NCBI GenBank assembly: GCA_034927685.1
Contig: JAYFPO010000023.1
Coordinates: forward strand, 1-64,000
From: RGIG3159 sp034927685
Lineage (GTDB): Bacteria; Bacillota; Clostridia; Oscillospirales; Oscillospiraceae
DNA length: 64,000 bases
Direction: 5' to 3'
The notes beneath the pieces are model-generated. The model had not been told where the DNA came from and did no database searches. It saw only the letters and a program-made list of their open reading frames with translations. Shown here in pieces: positions 8,569 to 16,890 of this stretch (positions are counted from its first letter, which is position 1; the number at the start of each line of letters is the position of its first letter). The position numbers and the translations under genes are program-made.

Positions 8569-9683
8569 ACGTTGGCTCCTTTTTCGATAATCAGAGGATG
8601 CTCTGTGGTTCCCTTCAAGACGGTGTAGGGACGAATGGTCACATTTTTATCCAGAATCATGCCCTCCACCACCGCGCCCTCCGAGATGATGCAGCCCTGC
8701 ATCAAGACGCTGTCCTTGACGACGGCCGAGTCCGCAATGGTCACATCGCGGAACAAAACGCTGCGCTCCGCGCGGCCCATCAGCCGGCAGCCGTCTGCCA
8801 CCAGACAATCGTCGATCTTCGAACGGTCGCCAAAGTAGGTCGGCACTGCGTCGCGGACCTTGGTGTAAATCGTGAGGCCGCGCTGGTTGAATATCCCGTG
8901 GAAAACCTCCGGGTTCAACAGCGCCATGGAATTGTGATAATAGTCCAGCGTGGAGATATTGAAAAGCGCCGTGCCGCGGAACACATAACCGTGAATGGAA
9001 AGCGTACCGTGGTTGAAGTCCCGCTGCATATAATCCCGTTCCAGATGGTAGCGGCCGCGCACCGCGCACTCCCGGACCGCATCGATCAGGGTCTCGCGGC
9101 GCATCACGTACATCCCCATACCGGCCATGCAGTCGCGGGCAGTCACGTCCACGCCCATATCGATCACCTTCCCATCATCGCCCAGACGAACGCAGATCTG
9201 GAAGGTCTTCTCATACTTGCTCTGATAGGGCGTTACCACCGCGGTCACGTCGCATCCAGAGTCCTCGTGCTCTTCAACCACGCGGCTCAGGTCCAGCGCG
9301 CAGAGCGTGACACTGTCCGACAGCACCACATAATCCGCATCGGATTTTTCGAGAAAGTCGAGCGAGTTGTAGAGCGCCTCCAACTTGCCGCGGTAGACGC
9401 CGCTGTGTCCTGTCGCGTAAGGCGGAAGAAAGACCACGCCGTTGTTCTTCAGATTCAGGTCCCACTCCTGACAGCTTCCCAGATGGTCCATCAGCGAGCG
9501 ATAGTTATACTTTGTGATAATGCCGATCTGTTGAATGCCGGAGTTCGTCATGTTGGAAAGGGTAAAATCAATAAACCGATATCTTGCGGCAAAGGGCAGC
9601 GAAGCCACGGTTCTCTCCCGTGTCAACTCGGAGAGTGAGCTGTCAAAGATATTGGAAAAAATGATTCCCATTGCTTTCATCAT
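8565..9683 (-). CDS. glgD: GlgD, regulatory paralogue of ADP-glucose pyrophosphorylase
   Basis: 372 residues from the ATG at 9683 (MMKAMGIIFSN), which has GGAGG 7 nt upstream. An upstream in-frame extension to 9998 overlaps glgC and looks non-native. GlgD proteins are GlgC-like nucleotidyltransferases found in Firmicutes. They usually lack the intact GxGxRL/K catalytic motif (here the N-terminus runs IFSNIFDSSLSELTRERTVA, without GGxGSRL). They pair with GlgC to modulate activity. The C-terminal left-handed beta-helix repeats are visible (VVKDSVLMQGCIISEGAVVE). The gap to glgC is only 14 nt. Confidence 0.92.
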   Translation of the reverse strand: MMKAMGIIFSNIFDSSLSELTRERTVASLPFAARYRFIDFTLSNMTNSGIQQIGIITKYNYRSLMDHLGSCQEWDLNLKNNGVVFLPPYATGHSGVYRGKLEALYNSLDFLEKSDADYVVLSDSVTLCALDLSRVVEEHEDSGCDVTAVVTPYQSKYEKTFQICVRLGDDGKVIDMGVDVTARDCMAGMGMYVMRRETLIDAVRECAVRGRYHLERDYMQRDFNHGTLSIHGYVFRGTALFNISTLDYYHNSMALLNPEVFHGIFNQRGLTIYTKVRDAVPTYFGDRSKIDDCLVADGCRLMGRAERSVLFRDVTIADSAVVKDSVLMQGCIISEGAVVEGMILDKNVTIRPYTVLKGTTEHPLIIEKGANV

Positions 9684-9697
9684 AATCAGGCCTCCTT

Positions 9698-10885
9698 TCA
9701 CAAAACCTCGCCGGGCTTCACCAGGCTGCCCGGCTCGATCCACTGGTTTTTGCCGATGACTGTGATCTGCAGCGCGGAATCGTCCTCCATGATCTGCGCC
9801 GCGCCGACCTGAGCACCCGCGCCAATGACGCAGTTCTCTCCGACGATGGCGTTCTTGACCACCGCGCCCTCCCCGATGGCAACCTCCGGCATAATCACGC
9901 TGTTCTCCACCTCCGCCCCCTTGGCCACGGTGCAGCCGTTGGAGATGATGGAGTGGCGGACGGAGCCGTAGATCTCCGCGCCTTCCGTGATAAAGCAATT
10001 AACGGTCTCTGAACCGACGGCCAGATAGGCGGCCGGCATGGCGCTGTTCCGGGCGTAAACCCGGTCTCTGCCGCCCAGATCAAAGGCCGGCTCGCTGCCC
10101 AGCACGTCCATATTGGCCTCCCAGAGGGAGCGAATCGTACCGACGTCCTTCCAATAGCTGTTAAAGCTATAGGCGAGCATCCGGCAGCCGCTTTCCAGCA
10201 TGGCGGGTATGACGTTTTTTCCGAAGTCGTTGCCGGATTTCGGGTCCTCCTCGTCGGCAATCAGATGTTTCCGCAGGATCTCCCACCGGAAGAGATAGAT
10301 GCCCATGGAGGCATTCTGGCTCTTTGGTTTTTTTGGTTTCTCCTCAAACTCGTAGATCTGCCCATCTTCCCGGCAATTCATAATGCCGAAGCGGCTGGCC
10401 TCGGACCGTGAAACGGTCCGAACCGCAATGGTGCAATCCGCGCCGTGATCCTTATGATACTCCATCATCTCGGAATAGTCCATCTTATAAATATGGTCGC
10501 CGGAAAGAATCAGCACATCCTCCGGGTCATAGCGGTCGATGAAGGGAATATTCTGATAGATGGCGTTAGCAGTACCCTTATACCACTCGGAGCGTTTGCT
10601 GCGCTGGAACGGCGGCAAAATCTGAACGCCGCCATGCGTCCGGCTGAGGCCCCACGGCGCGCCGTTGCCGACGTATTCGTTGAGCTCCAGCGGCTGATAC
10701 TGGGTGAGAATCCCCACCGTATCGATGCCGGAATTGACGCAGTTGGAAAGTGGGAAATCGATGATGCGGTATTTTCCGCCGAATGGCACGGCGGGCTTTG
10801 CAGTGTTTTCTGTCAGACACAGGAGCCGACTGCCCTGTCCGCCCGCAAGCAGCATGGCAACACAGCGCTTCTTCTGAAACTTCAT
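9698..10885 (-). CDS. glgC: Glucose-1-phosphate adenylyltransferase
   Basis: 395 residues. It forms ADP-glucose from glucose-1-phosphate and ATP, the committed step of glycogen synthesis. The N-terminal catalytic motif LLAGGQGSRLLCLTENTAKP is intact, followed by FPLSNCVNSGI, SGDHIYKMDY and FEEKPKKPKS. The C-terminal part is a beta-helix. RBS GGAGAAAG is upstream. It sits between glgB (20 nt away) and glgD (14 nt away). Its substrate is the product of the phosphoglucomutase encoded at 31.2-32.9 kb. Confidence 0.95.
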   Translation of the reverse strand: MKFQKKRCVAMLLAGGQGSRLLCLTENTAKPAVPFGGKYRIIDFPLSNCVNSGIDTVGILTQYQPLELNEYVGNGAPWGLSRTHGGVQILPPFQRSKRSEWYKGTANAIYQNIPFIDRYDPEDVLILSGDHIYKMDYSEMMEYHKDHGADCTIAVRTVSRSEASRFGIMNCREDGQIYEFEEKPKKPKSQNASMGIYLFRWEILRKHLIADEEDPKSGNDFGKNVIPAMLESGCRMLAYSFNSYWKDVGTIRSLWEANMDVLGSEPAFDLGGRDRVYARNSAMPAAYLAVGSETVNCFITEGAEIYGSVRHSIISNGCTVAKGAEVENSVIMPEVAIGEGAVVKNAIVGENCVIGAGAQVGAAQIMEDDSALQITVIGKNQWIEPGSLVKPGEVL

Positions 10886-10905
10886 GATCGCTTTCTCCTT
10901 TACAA

Positions 10906-12762
10906 TTATTCCTGGGTATAAAATGTCACCGACAGCGGCGGAATCGTGAACTCCGCCGACTGCGTCTGGCCATGGCTTGGCACCGGCTCAGTGCGGACCG
11001 TCTCCAGCGGCACTCCAGTGCCGCCATAGAAGATCGCGTCACTGCAGAGCTTTGGAAGATAACAGCCCTTTTTCGGCAGGCCGAGCCGGTAATGCTCACG
11101 CAGTACCGGGCAGAAGTTGCAGACCACAATGATCTCCTTCCCCTTCCGGTCAATGCGCCGGTAGGCCACCACCGAGAAGTCCCGGTCGTTCGCCTCGATC
11201 CACTGGAAGCCGCCCCAATCGGAATCATTCTGCCAAAATGGGCGCTGCTCGAGATAGAAATGGTTGAGATCCCGCACCCATTGCTGCATCTGGCGGTGCC
11301 GGTCGTAGTCCAGCAGGAACCAGTCAAGCTGCTTCTTTTCGTCCCACTCGATGAACTGTGCAAATTCATTGCCCATAAAGTTCAGCTTTTTCCCGGGATG
11401 AGACATCTGGAAGCCGAAGAAGGTGCGCAAATTGGAAAACTTATCGTCGTAATAGCCGGGCATCTTCTCAATCAGGGAGTGCTTGCCGTGCACCACCTCG
11501 TCGTGGGACAGGGGCAGCAAAAACTGCTCCGAGTAAGTATATGTCATGGTGAAGGTCAGCTTATCATGGTAATGCTTCCGGTAGATGGGGTCCAGCTCCA
11601 TATAGCTGAGCATATCGTTCATCCAGCCCATGTTCCACTTCAGCGTGAAGCCCAGGCCGTCGTCCGCAAAGCCGGTGACATGCGGGAAGGTGGTAGACTC
11701 CTCGGCGGCCATAATGAGGTTGGTACGCAGCGCCCCTACTGTCCGGTTGACCGCTCTGAGAAATGCGGTTGCCTCCAGATTCAGATTCCCGCCGAACTGA
11801 TTGGGATGCCATTCGGTGCGTCCGAAGTCCAGATAGAGCATGGAGGCCACCGCGTCCACACGCAGGCCGTCCAGATGATATTCTTCGATCCAGTAGACCG
11901 CATTTGAAATCAGAAAAGACAGCACCTCCGGCTTTCCGTAATCAAAAAGCCGCGTGGTCCACTGGGGATGCTCGTTCATCAGGGGGTCCGACAGCTCATA
12001 GCAGCAGCTTCCGTCAAACTCATAGAGTCCCTGCTCGTCCTTCGGAAAGTGGCCCGGCACCCAGTCCATCAGCACCCCGATTCCGGCCGCATGACAGACA
12101 TCCACCAGCTTCATCAGATCCTTCGGCGTGCCGTACCGGGAAGTCGGTGCGTAGTAGCCCGTGATCTGATAGCCCCAGGAGGGCAAATAGGGATGCTCCG
12201 ACACGGGCATCAGCTCAATGTGTGTATAGCCCATTTCCCGAACGTAAGGCACCAGCTCGTCCGCCAGCTCGGCATAGGTGTAGTATCCTCCGTCCTCTTT
12301 CTTGCGCCAGGATCCCGGATGGATTTCGTATATGTTAATGGGATTCTGCATCAACTTTTTTCTGGCCTGCGCGCGGCGGTAGGCGCCGTCCTGCCACTGG
12401 TACCCGTGCAGGGAATAGATTACGCTGGCTGTATCCGGCAGCGTTCCGCAAAGCACACCATAGGGGTCAGCCTTCCAGACCGCGTCACCATTCTGGCTGA
12501 CGATATAATATTTGTATTCGTCCCCTTCCCTCGCATGCACCGTAAAGGTTTCAAAAATTCCGCCATCCAGCCGCGTCATCGGCAGCGCCTGCACGCTCCA
12601 GTCATTGAAGGAACCGGCCACTGCTACGGAAACGGCATTGGGTGCCCAGACCCGGAACGCATACCCGGCTTTTCCGTCCTTCTGCTCACGGTGGCAGCCC
12701 ATATACCGGTATGCTCTCGTCTCTTTTCCGGAAAGAAAAGTCAATCTCTGGGTGTCGTCCAT
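10906..12762 (-). CDS. glgB: 1,4-alpha-glucan branching enzyme
   Basis: 618 residues from the ATG at 12762. GGAGG lies 8 nt upstream of it, inside the alternative start MMEVHD at 12780. A CBM48 domain (FRVWAPNAVSVAVAGSFNDW) precedes the GH13_9 barrel. Catalytic segments: LRVDAVASMLYLDF (nucleophile, ~302), MAAEESTTFPHVT (acid/base Glu, ~352), LPLSHDEVVHGKHSL (~421). It creates alpha-1,6 branches in glycogen. First gene of the glg operon, behind a clear sigma-A promoter. Confidence 0.95.
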   Translation of the reverse strand: MDDTQRLTFLSGKETRAYRYMGCHREQKDGKAGYAFRVWAPNAVSVAVAGSFNDWSVQALPMTRLDGGIFETFTVHAREGDEYKYYIVSQNGDAVWKADPYGVLCGTLPDTASVIYSLHGYQWQDGAYRRAQARKKLMQNPINIYEIHPGSWRKKEDGGYYTYAELADELVPYVREMGYTHIELMPVSEHPYLPSWGYQITGYYAPTSRYGTPKDLMKLVDVCHAAGIGVLMDWVPGHFPKDEQGLYEFDGSCCYELSDPLMNEHPQWTTRLFDYGKPEVLSFLISNAVYWIEEYHLDGLRVDAVASMLYLDFGRTEWHPNQFGGNLNLEATAFLRAVNRTVGALRTNLIMAAEESTTFPHVTGFADDGLGFTLKWNMGWMNDMLSYMELDPIYRKHYHDKLTFTMTYTYSEQFLLPLSHDEVVHGKHSLIEKMPGYYDDKFSNLRTFFGFQMSHPGKKLNFMGNEFAQFIEWDEKKQLDWFLLDYDRHRQMQQWVRDLNHFYLEQRPFWQNDSDWGGFQWIEANDRDFSVVAYRRIDRKGKEIIVVCNFCPVLREHYRLGLPKKGCYLPKLCSDAIFYGGTGVPLETVRTEPVPSHGQTQSAEFTIPPLSVTFYTQE

Positions 12763-12797
12763 ATCATGCACCTCCATCATCCTATGTATTTTAAATG

Positions 12798-12826
12798 ATT
12801 ATACCAATTTATTTCCAACTCCGCAA
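12798..12826 (-). promoter_or_regulatory. Sigma-A promoter of the glg operon
   Basis: Minus strand: -35 TTGCGG (12821-12826), 17-nt spacer, -10 TATAAT (12798-12803), 36 nt before the chosen glgB ATG. Confidence 0.7.
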
Positions 12827-13071
12827 CTATTTTTGTGAATTTTATATAATCTCACATTCCTGTTAAAGATTGATGAAAAAGATAGGTAACATCTGAAATC
12901 CGGCAAAATAATGTTAAATTCCTGTGATTTGAACGACGCGCCGCCGGACTTCTCCACCATTTTGACCACCATCCCGCAGGATATGCTGGACGCAATACCA
13001 TCCTGGCGAGCCTGCTCAATCTGATTTTTCCGAAAGAAACAGTGCCTTTCCGCACGTCTTTTCCGCCTCCC
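12827..13071. other. Intergenic stretch between glgB and spoIIID with no gene seen
   Basis: I see no ORF with a ribosome site or recognisable protein. The short reverse frame here has no family resemblance and no RBS. Confidence 0.5.
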
Positions 13072-13100
13072 TCATACTTCCCCCGGCTGAGACATATACT
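13072..13100 (+). promoter_or_regulatory. Possible sigma-E promoter of spoIIID
   Basis: TCATACT (13072-13078), 14-nt gap, then CATATACT (13093-13100). Sigma-E promoters typically show an ATA-type -35 and CATACA-T-like -10 spaced 13-15. The position, 34 nt before the ATG, and the known mother-cell control of spoIIID fit; the sequence match is imperfect. Confidence 0.4.
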
Positions 13101-13133
13101 TGTCAAGGAATACACAGCTTAGGGGGAATCCAA

Positions 13134-13382
13134 ATGCGTGAAAGCTTAGACCAGCGAGCCTGTGATTTGGCTGTGTACATGATCGAAAACCGCGCTACCG
13201 TCAGGAGCGCCGCAAAGCAATTCGGAATTTCCAAGTCCACCGTACATAAAGATTTGACCGAACGTCTTCCTCAGTTTAATCGGAGCCTTTACCTACAGGT
13301 CAAAGAAGTTCTGGATGTTAATAAACAGGAACGGCACCTCCGCGGCGGTATGGCAACCAGGCGAAAGTACCGCGGAGTGTAA
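13134..13382 (+). CDS. spoIIID: Stage III sporulation regulator SpoIIID
   Basis: 82 residues, normal for this DNA-binding regulator of mother-cell genes. The helix-turn-helix is TVRSAAKQFGISKSTVHKDL, followed by the conserved ERLPQFNRSLYLQVKEVLD and a basic tail (HLRGGMATRRKYRG). RBS AGGGGG is 8 nt upstream. In sporulating Firmicutes it modulates sigma-E and sigma-K genes. It stands alone: glgB is divergent and the hydrolase downstream has its own promoter. Confidence 0.95.
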   Translation: MRESLDQRACDLAVYMIENRATVRSAAKQFGISKSTVHKDLTERLPQFNRSLYLQVKEVLDVNKQERHLRGGMATRRKYRGV

Positions 13383-13392
13383 CAAACAGACG

Positions 13393-13418
13393 CTGCGGAG
13401 GGGCCGTCCCCTCCGCAG
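13393..13418 (+). terminator. Strong hairpin after spoIIID
   Basis: CTGCGGAGGGG / CCCCTCCGCAG, an 11-bp stem with a 4-nt loop. There is no T-run on the plus strand, so it may act as an RNA 3'-end stabiliser or weak terminator. Confidence 0.5.
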
Positions 13419-13430
13419 ACGCAAAAACAG

Positions 13431-13459
13431 TTGAGTTTTGACCGGGATGCGGGTATAAT
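13431..13459 (+). promoter_or_regulatory. Sigma-A promoter of the alpha/beta hydrolase
   Basis: TTGAGT (13431-13436), 17-nt spacer, TATAAT (13454-13459). Confidence 0.7.
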
Positions 13460-13523
13460 GTCCATAACCGATCACTGCGGCCGGAACCAAACCCGCTTTG
13501 TCCGGACGAGACAGGAGGTACCC

Positions 13524-14453
13524 ATGAAAAAAAGAGTTCCAATCGGCGCTTTGGCGCTGTGTTCCGCATTTGTTCTGGAAGAAACCTATCGCCATGCTTT
13601 CGGGCGTACCGAGCCGTGGGTATTTCAAAAGCTCCGCCGGCACCGGCAGGGCAGCCATGGCGAGGATTTCTACCGTACGCAGGCATCCGATGAGACTGTG
13701 GCCTGGAAAGCGCCGCATGAGGTATTTTCCATTCGAAACCGCCGCGGACAACCGCTGAAGGGGTATCTGTGGCCTGCCGGTGAAAAACGAAGCAGCACCG
13801 TGGCGTTTATCATTCATGGCTTTCGCTCCGATGGCTGCCAGGCCGCCGGCCCCTTTCTCTCCTATTATAAAAGCAGAGGTGTCGACGTCTTTGCCTGCGA
13901 CCACGCCGGCGCAGGCGAAAGCGGCGGGCAGTTCTACGGCTATGATTATACCGAGTCGCTGGATTGCCGGCAGTGGCTGCATATGCTGACCAATTTGTAC
14001 GGCCGGCAAGTGCGGATTCTGCTGCACGGCTTCTCCATGGGCGCAGCCACTGTGATGCGCCTGAGCGACCAGTGTCCGCCGCAGGTCCGTTTTCTCGTGT
14101 CCGACTGCGGGTTTTCCAGTGCGCGGGATATTTTGACTTATCAGACGAATGGCTGCCGGGCTGCCTATCCCCTGCTGCGGGCGGTCAATTTCCTGGCAAA
14201 CGGCTTTGATCTGAAACGGACCGACGTCCGGCCGCATCTTCGTAAATCCATCCTGCCTTTCCTGTTCGTGCATGGCACTGCCGATCCCACCGTCCCCTAT
14301 GCGATGGCGGAGGAACTGTTCGGGCTCTGCGCCTCGTCGGACAAACAGCTTCTCGCGGTGGAGGGCGGTCTGCATGTGGAGTCCTACCGCCGGGCCAAAG
14401 CGGCCTATGAGGAAAAGCTGGATACCTACTTGAATAAATATTGCCCGCGTTAA
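13524..14453 (+). CDS. Alpha/beta hydrolase with N-terminal membrane anchor
   Basis: 309 residues from the ATG at 13524, with AGGAGG 5 nt upstream; the frame is open further upstream but without a site. A short basic N-terminus and hydrophobic stretch (RVPIGALALCSAFVLE) suggest an anchor or signal. The fold is visible: oxyanion region FIHGFRSDG, nucleophile elbow HGFSMGAAT (GxSxG), the Asp in HGTADPTVP and the His in EGGLHVES. It belongs to the broad esterase/peptidase group seen in many Clostridia (YqkD-like). The substrate is unknown. Confidence 0.8.
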   Translation: MKKRVPIGALALCSAFVLEETYRHAFGRTEPWVFQKLRRHRQGSHGEDFYRTQASDETVAWKAPHEVFSIRNRRGQPLKGYLWPAGEKRSSTVAFIIHGFRSDGCQAAGPFLSYYKSRGVDVFACDHAGAGESGGQFYGYDYTESLDCRQWLHMLTNLYGRQVRILLHGFSMGAATVMRLSDQCPPQVRFLVSDCGFSSARDILTYQTNGCRAAYPLLRAVNFLANGFDLKRTDVRPHLRKSILPFLFVHGTADPTVPYAMAEELFGLCASSDKQLLAVEGGLHVESYRRAKAAYEEKLDTYLNKYCPR

Positions 14454-14471
14454 TGATTGCCCGCGTTAATG
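14440..14471 (+). repeat. 16-bp perfect tandem duplication across the hydrolase stop
   Basis: The unit ATTGCCCGCGTTAATG occurs twice back to back (14440-14455 and 14456-14471). The first copy contains the TAA stop of the hydrolase; the second repeats the last codons outside the gene. It looks like a recent slippage event. Confidence 0.9.
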
Positions 14472-14472
14472 A

Positions 14473-14513
14473 AAACGAGCTCCCCGGAAGCCATCCGGGG
14501 AGCTCGTTTTTCT
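14473..14513. terminator. Bidirectional terminator between hydrolase and L,D-transpeptidase
   Basis: AACGAGCTCCCCGGA / TCCGGGGAGCTCGTT stem of about 15 bp with a short loop. T-run on the plus strand (TTTTT) and A-run on the left (T-run for the minus strand). It serves both convergent genes. Confidence 0.9.
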
Positions 14514-14514
14514 G

Positions 14515-16512
14515 TCAGGGTGCCGGCGTGGTGTCCGGCGGCTGATAATTGGGGTCGATCGCGCCGCAAATGGTGCAGACGCCGTTCACAAAATTATGCT
14601 GGCCCGTAGCGGGGATCGTCTCCGTCCTGGTCTCTCCGCAAACATTGCAGGTATAGGTCATGACGCCGGGGGTCACGCAGGTCGGTGCGGTCGTCACGAC
14701 GCCGCTGTCCCAACTGTGGCCCGTGGCCGGAATCGCTTCCGTCTTGGTCTCTCCGCAAACAGAACAGGTGTAGGTCATGACCCCGTCCGCAGTGCAGGTA
14801 GCCGGTGTCGTCACGACGCCGCCGCCCCAGGTATGGCCGTTTGCGCACTTGCCGGTGACCGTGACGGTGATGGTCTTGGTCGCGGAGGTGTAGCCGGTCA
14901 CAGCAGGCGCGGTCACGGTGATAGTCGCCGTGCCGACGCCCTTGACCGTCACGGTACCGCCTGAAACGGTGAGGACCGAAGGATCACTGGAGGAATACGT
15001 CAGAGTCGGCTTTCCGTAAGCCGCTGCCGCGTCCAGCGAGAAGGATGCGCTGCCCTCAGTCACCGTATAGGAAGAGGTACCGCTGATGGACTGTCCGACC
15101 GGCGTTACGCTGGTTGCGCCTCCGTATACCACCACGTGGGTACCGACGGAAACGGCGCTGTATATTGCGCTGGCCGCGCTGTACGGCATGTTGACGCAGC
15201 CGTGTGAGCCGCTGTAATAATAGATGGTACCGCCATACGACCAGCGCCAGCCGTCTGCATCGTGGAGCCCGACGCCGCCGTTAAACGGCATCCAGAAATT
15301 AACCCAGGTCTTGTACCCCTCGCCCACCAGATACCGGTTGGTTTCCTTGGACTGGATGGTATAAAGGCCCGTCGGCGTGCAGTGACCGGTATTGACGCAG
15401 CCGGAGACGATGTCCGCCGAGACCACGCAGGTGCCGCCGCTATAGGCCCAGACATGCTGAGAGGTCAGGTCAACTTCGACATAGTTGCCGCCAAAGTTAC
15501 CGCTGGTATCGGTTTTCTCCGCATAAGGTGCATCGCGGTCGCCGGAGACGCCGGTGGTTACGCATTCGTAAATATCGTTGTAAAGTTTATCCGTATCCAC
15601 GGTCTGGCCAGCCGCGGGTACGCGAATATCGATGGAACTGCCGCCTGTGGTCTTAAACTTGGAATAGGAGTCCGCAACACTGTGCGCCTCATCCATTTTG
15701 GTGACATAGTCCTGCAGCAGGCCGGAATCGATCTCCACCGTCAGGCCGTCTTCCTGAATGACCAGCCAGGGCAAAATCACGTCCCGGTTGATGGTTTCCG
15801 TGGCTGATTCGGCATCCTCCGGGGAGTAGGTATAGGTCAGTGTCACCGCCAGCATATCGTTGGCCGCCTTCAGGGCCTTCTGCGCCTGCTCGCTGTCGGC
15901 GGTAATCTCGGCGGGCTGATAAATTGTCTCTGCGTCCAACTCCACGGTGGACAGCAAAAGCGGAATTGCCTCCTTGACCGCGGCAAGCACGACGTCGGTA
16001 TTGATGCCGCCACCGACCTCTTCCTTGTCCAGTACGAAGGCCTTTGTCGCCTCATCGTAGCGGATGGAGGCATTCTTCGGCGTCGTGGCTTCTCCGGAAA
16101 GTGACTGGAGCGCCTCGGTGATTTTTGCCGTATCGTAGGTCAGCAAATCCTCCGCCACAATATTTTTTTTCTCGCTGTCTACCAGACAGGCGGACAAAAT
16201 CTCTGCGAAATCCACATCCTGACAACTAAGGGATAGGTCCTCCGCGGTGAAGGTCAGTGTGTCCTTGTCCAACGACAGGGTCAGCACATAGCTCTTCACA
16301 TTTTCTTCCACGGTGGTCTGCGCCTCCTCTGCCGTCAGGCCGGAAACGTCCGTTCCACAGATGCTCACTCCCGCCGGAAACACCTCCGCCGTCACCTCCG
16401 GCTGCGTCTCGGCCTTTCCAAAAAGGCGGTCCAGAAACGCACAGCCACAGCAGGACATCAACAGCGCCGCAGCCAGCAGAAACACCAGCAGCTTCTTCAT
16501 CCGTGTCTTCAT
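14515..16512 (-). CDS. L,D-transpeptidase (YkuD) with Ig-like and Cys-rich repeat tail
   Basis: 665 residues. The signal sequence ends in a run of cysteines (LLMSCCGCAF), possibly a lipoprotein. Residues ~45-340 look like the PG-binding/VanW-like module of clostridial L,D-transpeptidases. The YkuD domain (~345-460) carries SGSHGCVNMPYSAA with the catalytic Cys at ~437. A bacterial Ig-like (Big_2-type) domain follows (~470-555). The C-terminus has two near-identical repeats of GHxWxxGVVTT...TYTCxVCGETxTExIPATG plus a partial third, giving three CxxC pairs. It probably forms 3-3 cross-links in peptidoglycan. It has its own sigma-A promoter and a 117-nt leader. Confidence 0.88.
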   Translation of the reverse strand: MKTRMKKLLVFLLAAALLMSCCGCAFLDRLFGKAETQPEVTAEVFPAGVSICGTDVSGLTAEEAQTTVEENVKSYVLTLSLDKDTLTFTAEDLSLSCQDVDFAEILSACLVDSEKKNIVAEDLLTYDTAKITEALQSLSGEATTPKNASIRYDEATKAFVLDKEEVGGGINTDVVLAAVKEAIPLLLSTVELDAETIYQPAEITADSEQAQKALKAANDMLAVTLTYTYSPEDAESATETINRDVILPWLVIQEDGLTVEIDSGLLQDYVTKMDEAHSVADSYSKFKTTGGSSIDIRVPAAGQTVDTDKLYNDIYECVTTGVSGDRDAPYAEKTDTSGNFGGNYVEVDLTSQHVWAYSGGTCVVSADIVSGCVNTGHCTPTGLYTIQSKETNRYLVGEGYKTWVNFWMPFNGGVGLHDADGWRWSYGGTIYYYSGSHGCVNMPYSAASAIYSAVSVGTHVVVYGGATSVTPVGQSISGTSSYTVTEGSASFSLDAAAAYGKPTLTYSSSDPSVLTVSGGTVTVKGVGTATITVTAPAVTGYTSATKTITVTVTGKCANGHTWGGGVVTTPATCTADGVMTYTCSVCGETKTEAIPATGHSWDSGVVTTAPTCVTPGVMTYTCNVCGETRTETIPATGQHNFVNGVCTICGAIDPNYQPPDTTPAP

Positions 16513-16628
16513 GATTCATTACTCCTCTATGTATATCGGATTCCGTATAATAATAAGACGGCAACTCTCAAGGTTAGGTTACAAACAAAATGCATCTTCT
16601 TTGCATCAAAACCAGCATTCTGTCTGAT

Positions 16629-16657
16629 ATTATACCGTAATGTCAATTGATTTTCAA
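16629..16657 (-). promoter_or_regulatory. Sigma-A promoter of the L,D-transpeptidase
   Basis: Minus strand: TTGAAA (16652-16657), 17-nt spacer, TATAAT (16629-16634). Confidence 0.7.
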
Positions 16658-16782
16658 TGCGCATTTTGTTAACATAACGGGAATCGGCATAAATCGTATC
16701 AGAAGAAATTCCGTTGGACCGCCCAATACCATGTTTTGAGGCAGTAAACTATCTGCATATCCAATGGAGAAAAGGATTACCA

Positions 16783-16811
16783 TTGACCTCTTTGCCCTTT
16801 TCTGCTACAAT
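16783..16811 (+). promoter_or_regulatory. Sigma-A promoter of the exopolysaccharide operon
   Basis: TTGACC (16783-16788), 17-nt spacer, TACAAT (16806-16811). The leader to the first gene is about 75 nt. Confidence 0.75.
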
Positions 16812-16890
16812 AGCCATGTAGTTCGACATTTGGCGGCATTCGTCGCAGCAGCTTCCGACTCAATGACTGAAGGCAAAGGAAGATCCTATC

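Noticed and set aside
9684..9998. Longer N-terminus for GlgD
   Set aside because: The extension is Arg/Gly/His-rich, overlaps glgC and has no family match; GGAGG supports the ATG at 9683.
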